A DNA stretch of 64,000 nucleotides from NCBI RefSeq assembly GCF_050908995.1, contig NC_135120.1:17559433-17623432 (forward strand). Reading direction: 5' to 3'. Source of the DNA: Andrena cerasifolii. Its lineage: Eukaryota > Arthropoda > Insecta > Hymenoptera > Andrenidae. Positions 35,377-46,813 of this stretch are shown here, in pieces (positions within the stretch are counted from its first letter, which is position 1; each line of letters starts with the position of its first letter). The notes beneath the pieces are model-generated. The model was given only the letters and a program-made list of their open reading frames with translations. It ran no database searches and was not told the origin of the DNA. A program made the position numbers and the translations under genes.

Positions 35377-37597
35377 CTCTGCACTGGAACAAAACATGGA
35401 ATGTCCCCACTCTTTGCCTAAGCATAAGCTTCTGTCGTCAAGGTAAAGCAAGAAATTATGATAAGGGAATGCCCATTCCCAAGTGTAGGAAATGCGAATA
35501 TTACCTACGTAGCTAGGTACGTGATAATTTTTATTGAACCGTCTACATGTAATGGCTGTTGGTTGAGTAATCTCATCACCATTAAAAACAATTCTCAATA
35601 GAGCATACACAGAACTCCTGCCTATTTCAAAAGCAAAATACAAAGCTCTCATTGTCTTAAAATAAAATTTGCAATCCTGAGACTCAATTATTTCGCATGC
35701 ATACCAAATACCTAAGTGAGAAATAAAATATCTGACAATTAATAAAAGGAGTGGTTTCCCTTATTTTCATAATATTAGAAGTGGAAATTTATTTGCATTT
35801 TGTTTTACTATGTTGCCCTGTTGAAACTTGAAAAAATACTAAAATAATATAAAACATTTATTATTTTATCGCTTACTTTTTCCTGATTCCTAATTAGGGT
35901 ATATGCTTCATATTATGAAAAATTTAGATAGATTCCTTGAACCTTGTTCCTTTTCTGGTGGACTAAAGTATTAAAACTTAATTTTCTCGATAAAGCTGTT
36001 TTGTGACATTTCCACTTCACCCTTCACTTGATAAATTTTAGCAATTAAACGATTTCCTCGGTGCTGTCCAAATATTGAAGAAACAAAAATAGAGCCAAGG
36101 GAGGAGAATCGGTGCAGTGTTCCAATGAAGGACTAATTTCAAGTGGATAATTTAGTCCCGTGACTACATAGTAGACCCAAATCATCTCGTCTGGTGTGAT
36201 ATTTCTCGTGTTGCAGGCAAACTTTTGTCGCTCCGTCCGTTCTCCACCCTGCCCCAAAGAATGACGGAACTCGCCCATCGAACGAGCAGAGCCAGTGTGT
36301 AATTTAAACTACGATTTCCTGCAGCTTCGGAGGAAGATGAGATTCCGTGCAGCGGCAGTCGCTCGACTGCGCTTTGATTAATGCGCTGGATCGTCGAAAA
36401 AATGCGGCCCGATTTCTCGGTCTTCTTGCTGCACACCGAGAACACGTCCCTACGTATGCACGTACGCGAGGGTCGGTTGAAAAATGAACGCCAACCTCCT
36501 CGTATCTCGCGTGAGACAATTATCACGAGAATGCGTCCTGGAACGCACATATCGCTTTTCCAAACGATGCTGCGAGAACAGTGTTTCAAGAATATTCTAG
36601 TTGCTCGAGCCTGCGAATAAATGACAGATTTATCTTCCACACAGGTCCATACCGTTACCGAGATTTTGAGAGACGACGCAGGAGCAAGAGCGTCTCATCA
36701 AAGAGGTAAGATAGGTATGCAAGGTAGGGCGGCAGATACCGCTGAAGGAAATTGAGTGGCCTTTGGAGAATTGGAAGCGAGATCGGATCGTGCTTCTATT
36801 TAAGAGAACCTCGGCAGGATCAGCTGGTCTTTCGACACCAATAACGGTAGAGACCTGATCGTGTTCCCGCCTTTATCCAGGGATAGTCGATTTATCTGGA
36901 TTTAGCTGGTCGACGCCGTGATAGCGAGAGGGGAAAAGCTTCTCAGCCGTGCTTCTTTGCACCCTGGCGCGTGTATTTAACGGCGAGAGCAACGCTGATG
37001 TTTAGATCCCAGGGAACGCGGCAATAGGACGCTGTCAGATTTCGTCCGTGGAGTGAAAGTTCGAAGAAGAATCGAGCTGCGTCTTCTAAATAAAAAGAGG
37101 AGTGGGCGCGCGATTGAAATGTGAGAGGATCCTTTTCAAATTCGCCGGCTTCTTCCCTACGTGGAATGGTAAAAATCGAACGGTCCCACGGATACACGGC
37201 AGTCGCCGTTTTTCCCAGCACCTTCTCGCCTCTCGCGAAACGTAAACCGCCGAAGAATAGTAACGGGGTTTGAAGGTCCAACGGGAGAAGGGCTCGAACG
37301 GAAGAACGATTCCTGGATTTCCGATTTCTTTGCCAAACGCGGAACGACGTCCCCGAGGGTCGTGCCAACTGCTCGTAAACCACGAAATAATGCTGCCACG
37401 GGCGCTAGTCGAAAGAACCAAAAGGGCGGTCTCGGGAAATCACTCGAGGGTTTATGCAGCGCACCGTCCAGATTTGCTTTTCGATACCATTTTTGTCCTG
37501 ATAAAAAGCAGCCGACTACGGCAGAGTTTGACAGTAAATTTTGCAGCGGGTCACCGGTTAATCATTGATGCCCCGGATTTGGAGCAAACTCTGCTAG
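35377..37597. other. Unique non-coding stretch
   Basis: AT-rich to 36050, then mixed. TATTTAAG near 36797 precedes no usable start codon. No supported exon. Confidence 0.45.
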
Positions 37598-37601
37598 TTA
37601 A

Positions 37602-37707
37602 GGGTACCCTCCCTTAAATTTTTTTTAACACTATAGCCTTTACTTTTTTTTTTTTAATAAAATCCTGAAAATTACCTATTTTTAAGTGATATGATGGGAG
37701 GACACCC
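37602..37707. mobile_element. Short TTAA-flanked element, 106 bp
   Basis: TTAA at 37598-37601 and TTAT at 37708-37711. Ends GGGTACCCTCCC and GGGAGGACACCC are inverted. The interior is T-rich. It abuts the next element (37712), sharing the TTAT. Confidence 0.5.
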
Positions 37708-37711
37708 TTAT

Positions 37712-38401
37712 AGGGAGGTTCCGGTCTAGAGCCCCCAAAATAGGTGATCTTTAGGAATTAATTAAAGGAAAACTACGATATATAATTTAATGGGACTTTT
37801 TGCATTGTATTAAGGATGTCTTATATTATAGAAATATATTTTTCGTTTTATAATTAATCATTAAAGACGGCACTGGAGAGTCGTTAAAGTCAAGGCGTCA
37901 AAAAATTCATCCAAATCGGTGGGACCTGTATCCCCAAAAGTTATTATCCGATTCGACTGAAACTTTTCTTATTTTGAAGAATATAGTTCTGGCTAGAGGA
38001 GTTACCAGAAAAAATGCAAAAATGACATTTTTTAAGAAAATAACGACACTTGAAGTTTGAAATCACTTTTTCCCTATATTTTTCGTCCTTTCAACGCCTT
38101 TGAAAATTATAAATTTTCAAGTTTTATTTTTTTTTCTGGCTTCCCTCCTAGCCAGAAGTATATTCTTCAAAGTAAAAAAAGTTTCAGTCGAATCCGATAA
38201 TAACTTTTGGAAATACAGGTCCCACCATTTTGAGAACACTGTTTCGAGAAAAACGCGTTTAAAGTTGTACGCTACTCAAATGCCTATAACTTCGGGAATT
38301 TTACGTATTTCAATAAATCCCTTTAAACACATATTCCTAAAAGATTGAACATTCGAAAAATGAAATAAAAAACTAATCGACTTTTATACCGGAACCTCCC
38401 C
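37712..38401. mobile_element. TTAA foldback family CCTTCCGGTCTAGAG, copy 1
   Basis: Left AGGGAGGTTCCGGTCTAGAG, right (inverted) GGGGAGGTTCCGGTATAAAA; flanks TTAT and TTAA (38402-38405). The interior folds back: ATTATCCGATTCGACTGAAA with TTTCAGTCGAATCCGATAAT, and TCTGGCTAGAGGAG with CTCCTAGCCAGA. About 90% alike over its length with 62751-63477. Confidence 0.82.
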
Positions 38402-39427
38402 TTAAAGTCACTCTGCGCTCAATTTTTGCCTCCTCGGTCGGATGGATACTGTGGTTGTAAAAATTTTCTTGTAAAAATGGTAAATTGGTGGAGTAATTTA
38501 TCAATGCCAATCTCAGCGAGTGAAGCTAAGCAGGGGATTTTAAGCTTGTTAACAAACTCGCGACAGTTGGCGAACTTTAAAAAGCAAAGTAACGAATTAA
38601 AGGAAATTTATCGCCGTTCCCATCTCCATCCGTAAGAATCTCTCGCTGGGCGCGCAGCGAAACACTCCGCATCCTTAATTCACCTTCCATTTATCCTAGT
38701 CTCGTTAAAATCCTCCATCCATCGTTTCCTTCCTCCTGGAAGCTAGAAGAAGCCTGGCTCGATAAACAAAATAAACAAAATAAAGAAGCGCCCCCAGCCG
38801 TCTCAATCGATACGTTTCCCGTTTGATCCTGTTCCCGCGGCATATTTTCCTTCGAACCACGCTCCGAAGCAATTAATTGTTTTTGCGATCGATAGCGGGG
38901 CTTTTAGGTTCCCTTGGCTCTTGGTTATTCTTGGATTCGAGCTAATCACGCTGGAGAGCGAAGACGAAGATGGATACGTTGCTCCAATACGAGGGAGCTG
39001 CTCCGGTAATTAATTCTACAGATACGAAAGACGGCGAAAAATTAGCAGAATTGTGAAAACTACAAGTTGCCAGCCTTTCAACGGTAGCTCGGCTATCGAA
39101 GCTCTCGATAATGGCGCGTAAATATTTGAGCCACCGCTCTGGTTAATCGTTCTCAAGCACTCGCAATCATCCCACGCAGTGAAACGGGAAAATCAAACTA
39201 TTTGGGGCTGTAGCACCGCTCGCGCCCTAACGATTCTGTTCAAGCTCCCGTTCTCCAGGGAAATAACGTTACTCAACGGTTAGGATTCCCACACGCGGGG
39301 CAAATTAACTGGAAAAGCTAAATATACCGTTCATTCATTGAGCGGCTGTTTGATGAAGTCAAAATTCGTCGACGAAACGATTCAAATGAAATCGCGAGCT
39401 ACTGCAAGGACGAGGATTTTTGTTTAA

Positions 39428-39820
39428 AGGGGCATTGTCACTAAAATTTTTCAGAAAATTGATTTTTTTTGCATTTGTCTATAGTGTAGTATCTAAAGAA
39501 TATTCAGTAAAAGTTATGAGATACGAGAGCGATTGATATCAAGTTCAAAGATACGGAATATCTTTGGTTTTCTGATTTCAGACAATCCTACGTCGAGTTA
39601 CACTGATCGTGAGCACCATCGACGCCTCTTTTTGTCGTAGCAGTGCACTGAGCGCCACGTAGAAATCGAACCACTACAGGAAGATGAAAAAAAATCGTAT
39701 CCTTGAATAAGGAATATATAAAGGACATAAAGTTTTTTTACCGCAAGTTGTACTTATACTTTCTTCAAAAAAAAATCCTAAATCACCTATTTTTTTCAGC
39801 GATTTGTTGAGAATGTCCCT
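39428..39820. mobile_element. TTAA-flanked element (AGGGGCATTGTCA end), 393 bp
   Basis: TTAA at 39424-39427 and 39821-39824. Ends AGGGGCATTGTCACTAAAAT and (inverted) AGGGACATTCTCAACAAATC. The interior contains TGTCGTAGCAGTGCACTGAG and no meaningful frame. Confidence 0.65.
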
Positions 39821-41001
39821 TTAAGTTCCCGAGAGTCCTGGGGACAAGTGGAGGAGACCATCGAAGGCAGAGGATGTTGTAAAGGTAATTACGGGGAACG
39901 ACGAGGTCGTTACAGCAGAGTTATTGTCCGACCTTGGCTCGAAAAGCCGTGACGATATCGAAAAAGCGTGAAATATACGGGCTGATTTCCATCCAGGGAA
40001 TTTCATTGAAGCTGCATGCATAGTTTGATGCCGCGGCCTCTGGAAACAACTATAATCAACTGCCTTGGCTTGCTGTTTGCTAACCAGGGTCGTTCAGTGG
40101 GACCCTGTCTAGGCTCGCTCCGTTTACGGCCAAATATCATAAGTTACTGCCACATTAATGCGGATAAACTCTATTTCATATTCATACTACGCGGGACATT
40201 TCAAGACAATCGTATCATTATAACGACACGGAAAAATCGCAATTATTCTCTGAATAGCCATTGTACATAAACCGAATAGTGAGAAGCATTGGCATTCACT
40301 TCTGCATATACCCTTGAATAACGTTCGCCCGCAGTTGGGATCTCCCGTTAATTCTCCCGTCGTAAATTATTTTTTCCTCCCCCCGCCCTCTACGATTCGT
40401 TATGGCGTAAACTCCACGGTGAATAGAAGGCACGAGCCGGAGAACAATATTCGCAACAGTTTGAAGCTCTTTCAACACGCCCTTGTACCTTTTAGGTATT
40501 CCACCGCTGCACCCGTGCTGTGCACATTTCCAACTGACTCCGGTCTGCCCGCTCCTTCTTTCGTCCTGCCTTCCTTCCCTCGTCCTTTCACCTCGTTGTT
40601 TCTACCTGCCTTTGATTTACGCACCACCGTATTGCGTTTCTTTCATTGCTGCCGCCAGATTTGCTACGTAAACAGGCAAACAGATAAATCTCGCAGCGGC
40701 GACGGTTTTTGCTTGGATCCTAGCATCCGGGGGCGGTACACTCTTTAATCTGCCCTCCTCTTTATCCAGATTCATAGATTTCATACTATAGAGTAGCGTG
40801 GTAAAACATTTCTGTGCTACTGCGCAGTGTAGAAATAGGTAAGTAAATAAAAACGGGTGCAGCGGGTGCAAGGTACCCGGGCCCCGGGCTGTACAAGGGC
40901 CAAAGAAAAAGGAAAAATGAAGAAAAGAGAAAATAAAAAAGTGGGAACGAATTTTATTTATTTTATTAAAATTAAGAAAAAAAGAAATTGAAACACTATC
41001 T

Positions 41002-41172
41002 CTAATATAATAATATAATAATATAATAATATAATAATATAATAATATAATAATATAATAATATAATAATATAATAATATAATAATATAATAATATAATA
41101 ATATAATAATATAATAATATAATAATATAATAATATAATAATATAATAATATAATAATATAATAATATAATA
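41002..41172. repeat. (TATAATAA)n tandem array, about 21 copies
   Basis: Nearly pure 8-bp unit over about 170 bp. It lies in an AT-rich stretch between GGGTGCAAGG (40855-40873) and CTTGCACCCGGG (41307-41321), which are inverted and could mark a hAT-like element around the array. Long Tyr/Ile/Leu frames here are repeat artefacts. Confidence 0.9.
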
Positions 41173-41436
41173 TTTAAATGTCACTGTTTATTTCTTTTAT
41201 TTTATTTTCTTTATTATTGTTATTATTATCTTTTTTCCGTGATTTCGTCCTATGAAAAGATGTTATGCTCTTTTACCGCTGAGAAATAGGTTAGGCCCCA
41301 AAATATTTCTTGCACCCGGGTCGTTTTATAGAGAAGCCTGGACCTGACCTGTCGCATCACTTGTTACAGTACCCCTAAAAGTGACCAGGTAAAAGCAACA
41401 ACCCCTGGGTTACTTGGATGCCCAACTACTTAAGTA

Positions 41437-41535
41437 GGGTAGGTGTACCGTTTGTGGCCATTGCACTGTTTTTGGCCAAGCTAATTATACACATGGCCAA
41501 AAACAGTGCAATGGCCACAAACGGTACACCTACCC
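41437..41535. mobile_element. Perfect palindromic derivative of the 35136 MITE
   Basis: Two 42-bp arms are exact inverses (GGGTAGGTGTACCGTTTGTG... on both strands) around a 15-bp loop, flanked by TA. Including flanks AAGTA/TACTT the perfect match is 47 bp. The outer 60 bp equals the left end of 35136-35374, so one end has been rejoined to its own inverse. Confidence 0.85.
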
Positions 41536-43064
41536 TACTTAGCCTCGTTGAAAAGCAACAAGTCTAAGAGCGCTTACAAGTTACAGAGAATAAATTTTTC
41601 GACGAATTCACTGTAAATTTGGGAAACAGTTGCAACGTTCGAATTCACTTCTCGCCGAAGCGTATCCCAGCTGGGAAATTCCCTAGAGCTGGCATAGGTC
41701 ATGGTAACCGTGCAGACCACCGCGACCTCGAAATTCCCGGTTCGCGATTAAATTAGGCGGGACGAGGGTGTGCAGGAATTTGGATGCGGGCTAGCGGGCC
41801 GCCAACGCTCGCGAGCATAAAGAGGCCCCGCGATAAGCAACCAGAGATACAGAGATACAGATCGTTATGCCCCGTTTAATCCTTCAGTCGCGCAGATATT
41901 AATCTCTCTTCCGGGCATCCTTTGATCTTTTCCAACTCGAAGCAGGCCAACGGGGTAATCCGATTTGCTTGCGCGAGCGCAGCCATTCCTTGTTTGATAC
42001 TTAAGCGAGCGCCCAGGTAATTAAACGGCCGGCCATTTCGCGTCGTCTCAGCTTTACGTTTCCGATCAAATCCTGATCCCGTAAGCTTGTTTCCACGCCG
42101 CGGGCAATATGCAAGCGCCACCCCAGGTCCTGAATATTTTAAGGGCGACGGAGGATCGTGACATTAGTCGAGTAGGGATTAACACTTGCTCGTGCACTTT
42201 CGGAGTCATTCGACACCTGGAAATCCCATATAATTTCACCTTTGTTTCCATCGATCTTACTCCAGTATCGTATGCAACACTGAGCACGTCCGCTTTACTG
42301 GAGTTTATACTCTGCGCGCTATAGAGAGCTTCTAATTCGCCGGCAGATTAAGAGAAATATCCTCGCCCATGCTAATGGCATCCGAAGCGGCAGCTTCGTC
42401 AACAAGATCGCCTGGTACTCCAGAGGAAGGACTTTCCCGCCCAGTCTAATCACGCTGGTCTGCTTTCATCCAGCCAGCCGTCGGACTTGCTACCCGACGT
42501 TCTGAGCCGTCGAGTGGCGCGGTTTCCGCGACCTCCGGTCCTCCTCCACCGCGAACCGCCGCGCCGGAGGTGCATAAAACAAGAGTATGCAGCTGCGGCG
42601 GGACAGGACTCGCCCGCGAAACGAGAAACTTTCCGCATTAGCCTGGAACTGGGAAAGGAAGACGGCGAAATTACCTAAATCCCGTCGGGCTAAAAAGGGA
42701 GCAGTCGGACGCCAGTACGAGAGATTTACCCCTTCAAATGACCAACGGTGCACGGGATGCTCCGAAGACCAGCATTTTCGTTGCCGTTCCTCCGATTCGA
42801 AACATTTTCCGCCAGGCAATCACCGTTTTGAACGCGACGACGTTTAAATAAATCGTGGATGGCCGTGATACGTTACGGTTGGTCCTGCTCGACCGTGAAG
42901 AAGTACAGCTTCCCGCCGTTTTATTAGCTAGAAATCCCCGCAACATTTAATCAAATTATTCCGTGAATAACGATGACACCAGACTTAATTCGGGTCAGCC
43001 ACGAGGCCCCTATATAAAACTATTCGCTTGCAGGGGCGGATTTAGAGATTTGGCGCCCCTAGGC

Positions 43065-43975
43065 TAGGGTTGTTTCGATACGAGTAAACACAAGTAAAGT
43101 ATCGATACTTTCGATTCAATACCGAGTATTTTTGGTGTCGATACTTGCCGTGCGATAATTATGAGGAATCGAAAGAAAAGTATTTGAATGGAATCGAATC
43201 GAATGCGTATTAACATGGACATCAGGAATTTCAAGGTAGGTGTTCCCCCTCCACTACGAATAGTTTGCAGGAACCTACTTCCTGGCAACGCTGGGAAAAA
43301 CTATTCGTGGTACCTCGATTTTCGGATTATTTTTATTTAATTGTTTATCACGTCAAAGTAATAAGAGGCCAGGGAGGAAACTTGCTAGTCGGTGTTTTTT
43401 CTAGTGGACAACGGAGGTTTTTAACCACAAAAACCGTAAACTTCCACACAAAACCTTCTCTCGTCACATATGAATCGTATTTTTCCGTTGAAAACATATT
43501 AGCCGACAATTTTTTTTCTGATGATTCTTATTAATTTTGGAGTGGTTGGAAGTGTAAAACGAAATAATTAGAAGAATCGAGGCACCACGGATAATGCAGA
43601 AGCAGAAGTACTTTCTTCACGAAAAAATAATAGTCCATTCGATACTAATAATAATAATAATAATAATATATTTATTTACGGGACAAGTCCATTAAGACAA
43701 AGTATATCAATACATTAATTACATTAATTAGCACAGCCAGAACAACCAACCTCGTGTGTAACGCAAGCAACAAAGACTGCGTAAAAGTAACAAAGGATTA
43801 GGGTACTAGTATACAAAGAAATCACCGTGTAGATCTATGTACATCTATACAATGATACTGATATTCAAAAGGTATTGATACTTTTCCACCGATACCCGAG
43901 TAGTATCGATACGTCTATTCCGATCCAAGTAACGAGTACAAGTATCGATGCCATGGTAGTATCGAATCAACCCTA
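43065..43975. mobile_element. hAT-type element with GTATCGATAC subterminal repeats
   Basis: Ends TAGGGTTGTTTCGATACGAG and (inverted) TAGGGTTGATTCGATACTAC. The flanking octamers CCCTAGGC (43057-43064) and CGCTAGAC (43976-43983) match at 6 of 8, consistent with a decayed 8-bp target duplication. GTATCGATAC-like motifs cluster near both ends. A retrotransposon 3' end (43643) lies inside. Confidence 0.65.
43643..43870 (-). mobile_element. Non-LTR retrotransposon 3' end, minus orientation
   Basis: A (TAA)n run followed by TTTATTTACGGGACAAGTCC and AAGACAAAGTATA. The same layout (TTA-run, ACGGGAGAACCC, ATACAAAGTATA) occurs at 56917, so both are 3' UTR plus tail of one family read on the minus strand. 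No coding part remains; the distal limit is uncertain. Confidence 0.45.
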
Positions 43976-44166
43976 CGCTAGACTAACAAGCGTCTGCCGC
44001 CCTTTCCGCGAAATATCATAAAATATTTTAATTTAAAGAAATCAAAACAATTTTTTAATTAATTTATTGTAGCAACTCACATATGAGTTACTGCTAATTC
44101 GCTATATGAAAAAGAAGTTAATTGTTTTAAAGTTGTTTCAAGCGTCTGTGTTTCAACCCTCCCCAA

Positions 44167-44395
44167 TTTCATTCGCTCAAAATTTGTCGCTGCCCAAAAT
44201 TTTGCCGCTCCCCAAATTTGTCGCTCTCCAAAATTTTGCCGCTCCCGAAATTTGCCGCTCTCCAAAATTTATCGCTCCCCAAAAGTTGTCACTCCCCGAA
44301 ATCTGTTGCTCCCCAAAAATTGTCGCTGAACAAATTTGCCATCCCTCCAAATTTACCACTCCGAAATTTGCTACCCCCAAGTTTGCCGCTCTAAG
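44167..44395. repeat. Degenerate minisatellite, 15-18-bp unit, about 14 copies
   Basis: The unit approximates TTTGCCGCTCCCCAAAA. Copies vary in length and sequence (TTGTCGCTGCCCAAAAT, TTGCCGCTCTCCAAAA, TTTACCACTCCGAAA). The 67-codon and 156-codon frames here encode only the repeat. Confidence 0.85.
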
Positions 44396-46285
44396 CTACA
44401 GCCTACTTAGCTTATACATAAATACAGCCTCTGTCCGCATAACAATTAGCGCTCGCGAGGGATGCGCTGTTTTCGTGACGCGATTTCGTTCTATATTTAT
44501 TTGGTTCGCGAAGGGACCTAAAATTCTAAGTAAAGATTTCGATTTAACAGTGCTCGTATCCTATATTTCGCATTGAAGCATGGCGATTCAGTTTTTACAG
44601 TGAACACACACCTTTCCCACGACCCAATGAAAGCGAATAACGATCGAGTCTCCGTGATACCTACATACGAATCTACCAGCTCGTCAATTTTGCACGCCGC
44701 GTATTTGAGCAAAGCCATTCGAAGTCAGGGCGAAAATAGAGAGAGGGAGAGAGCGCAGACTGTCAAAGGCGGTTTTCAGCGGAACGAGAATATCCCAGAG
44801 GGGGAATTAATAGATGCAAGCGCGCCTCCTGACATTTCCGCGACGCGGCCGCCCGATTTTTTAAACATCCCCCAACCTCGAAGCGATCCGCTGAAATTGG
44901 GGTTAAAAATAGTAAAAAAAATCGCGCGCGAGAAGCGCAGGAGGAAGATAAAAGCCAGAGGATGAATGCAGCGTACGGATCCCTTTCACGAAAGGAAGCT
45001 CAGGGTCGCGGTTATTTCAAAAGCAGGCTGAACCCAAGGAAACTGGCACGATTCTTCCGTAGCTTTTCGAGCCTCGCGCCTCCCTCGCCGGACTACAGGA
45101 AAACCGCAACCCCTTCCTTCCCTTTTCTCTCTTTGCACAATTTCACGCGAGTCGTTAATCTCACCCCGTGCCTTTCCCCTCCGAATTATCTCCCCGAAAA
45201 TTTCTCTTCGGCGACCGAAAGGGTTCGGCGCAGCTTCGACCCACGCAGCAACTATCTCCGTCCGATGCAATTCCGGGGAGAGTCGGCGTCTAATGATATT
45301 CCCCAGCAAACGTTCGAAACGCTGTTCCAGCCCTTCCCGAAAACAAACAGCGGAGTTAGGTAACCGCGTATTCGCCGAGTGGAGTCGGGCATTGTGAAAG
45401 CAGCGAAGAACATCGGGGGGAGACGACACAATGAACGATGTTCTGGCGCGCGAAGCCCCGCCGTGAATATTCAACGAGAGCGAAATTCGCTCAGCCAATT
45501 AGGCGGGCATTGTCATTCTTATTTCACGTGGCCGGCCATTGTTTCGCTAACTTTAGCGCTCGGAGCGTCAAACCAGCAAAGGAATGCCCGCGTCCCTTCG
45601 CGCTTCGGAGAACCACCCGAGCAATTCTGTGACCGCGATTAACGGTGCCGCCGCGCCGTGTTCGTGCGCCGAACCGTTCGATAGTGGGTAATCGCGCGAC
45701 CCGCCAATACGAATATTACACGGTCGAAAGTGGCATAGATTCGCGGAGCACGCGAACGTGCAAGCTTGCAGGTCGTGGAGCGACTGAGCAACTTCTCTGA
45801 AAGCTGCAGTTAGGATTCAATGCGTCCGTGGGTATCTTTTACGTAACTCCCATCCTGATTACGAAATTCTAGAATGTTGGGTTGTTTGCTGCCGTTCTGC
45901 TGACAATTCGTGGGTAGATGTTGCGATACTGCTAAGGATTGAAAGGTAGAGTCCATCGGAGGCGATCTTTCGCCGCGAATGCTCGCAGTAATTCCGCGGG
46001 GAAAGAGACAGACGTGTGAGCAATCTAATCGCATTTACAAGTTTTAATCGAATTCTGTCGGGTTCACCGCGATACGGATGCCGTGCAGCGCCGCTTCTAA
46101 TTGAGTTTTTATCGAGCCGATGCACACGATCCGATAGCACCTCTTAATCGCGGCGACGTATCCTCGTTCGTACCTATATCCAGCAGGGAACGGTTCAATC
46201 GCCATCTCTACCGCATCGTTATCGACGAGGCCAATCCCAACTGGATGGAACCACGAATCGTCTGAACTGTATAGTCTATTACCTA
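44396..46285. other. Unique stretch, chance frames
   Basis: A 130-codon plus-strand frame (44573-44965) ends in a basic KKIAREKRRRKIK tail but has no splice or domain support. 44960-45640 is GC-rich with overlapping frames on both strands. Confidence 0.4.
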
Positions 46286-46805
46286 CTTACAAGGGAAGAT
46301 CTCGAACCCGAAAATTCAAAAAAATCTGAAACTTTGTGATTATGTAGGGGATTTCTTTCTGATTACAATGCAATTTTTGTTTGCTGCCCAAATTCACTCG
46401 AAGGGGGTGAAATTAACCCCTGAAAATTCGGCTATTTTCCGATTTTGTGTTATAGCTCATGAACTGTAAAATAATTTTTTTACCATATGATAGATCTAAC
46501 TAAAACAAGAAACTTTTATCTTGAAACTTTTTCTAGAAGAGAAGTTTTCTAGGTAGAAAAAAAGTTTCAAGACAAAAGTTACTTCTTTTAATTAGATCTA
46601 GCGTTTGGTGAGAAAATTATTTTACAGTTCACGAGTTAGAACACAAAATCAGTAGATAACCGGATCTTCAGCGGTCAATTACACCCCCTTAGAGTGTATT
46701 TGGGCAGCAAAGAAAAGTTGCGTTGTAATCAGGAGGAAATTCCCTACATATTCACAAAGTTTCAGAATTTTTCGAATTTCCGGGTTCGGGATGTTCCCTT
46801 GTTAG
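46286..46805. mobile_element. Foldback family CTTACAAGGG, copy 2
   Basis: Ends CTTACAAGGGAAGATCTCGA and (inverted) CTAACAAGGGAACATCCCGA. Longer than copy 1 in the centre, with a second inverted pair TAGATCTAACTAAAACAAGA / TTTTAATTAGATCTA. TAGTCTATTAC (46272-46282) and TAGTCTATAAC (46803-46813) flank it as direct repeats. Confidence 0.75.
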
Positions 46806-46813
46806 TCTATAAC

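Larger units (their letters stand above)
38406..43030. other. Unique DNA between small elements
   Basis: Apart from the elements listed at 39428, 41002 and 41437, nothing recognisable. GC-rich chance frames occur at 40314-40750 and 42450-42850. Confidence 0.45.
43031..44010. mobile_element. hAT-like element end, interrupted by 43065-43975
   Basis: CAGGGGCGGATTTAGAGATT followed by TGGCGCCCCTAGGC is typical of a hAT 5' terminus. The sequence resumes after the inner element as AGACTAACAAGCGTCTGCCG with CCC. The far end was not located, so the right limit is arbitrary. Confidence 0.5.

Noticed and set aside
44077..44576. Frames made of repeated LPLPKF-like and GAAKFW-like units
   Set aside because: They only translate the C-rich minisatellite at 44167-44395.
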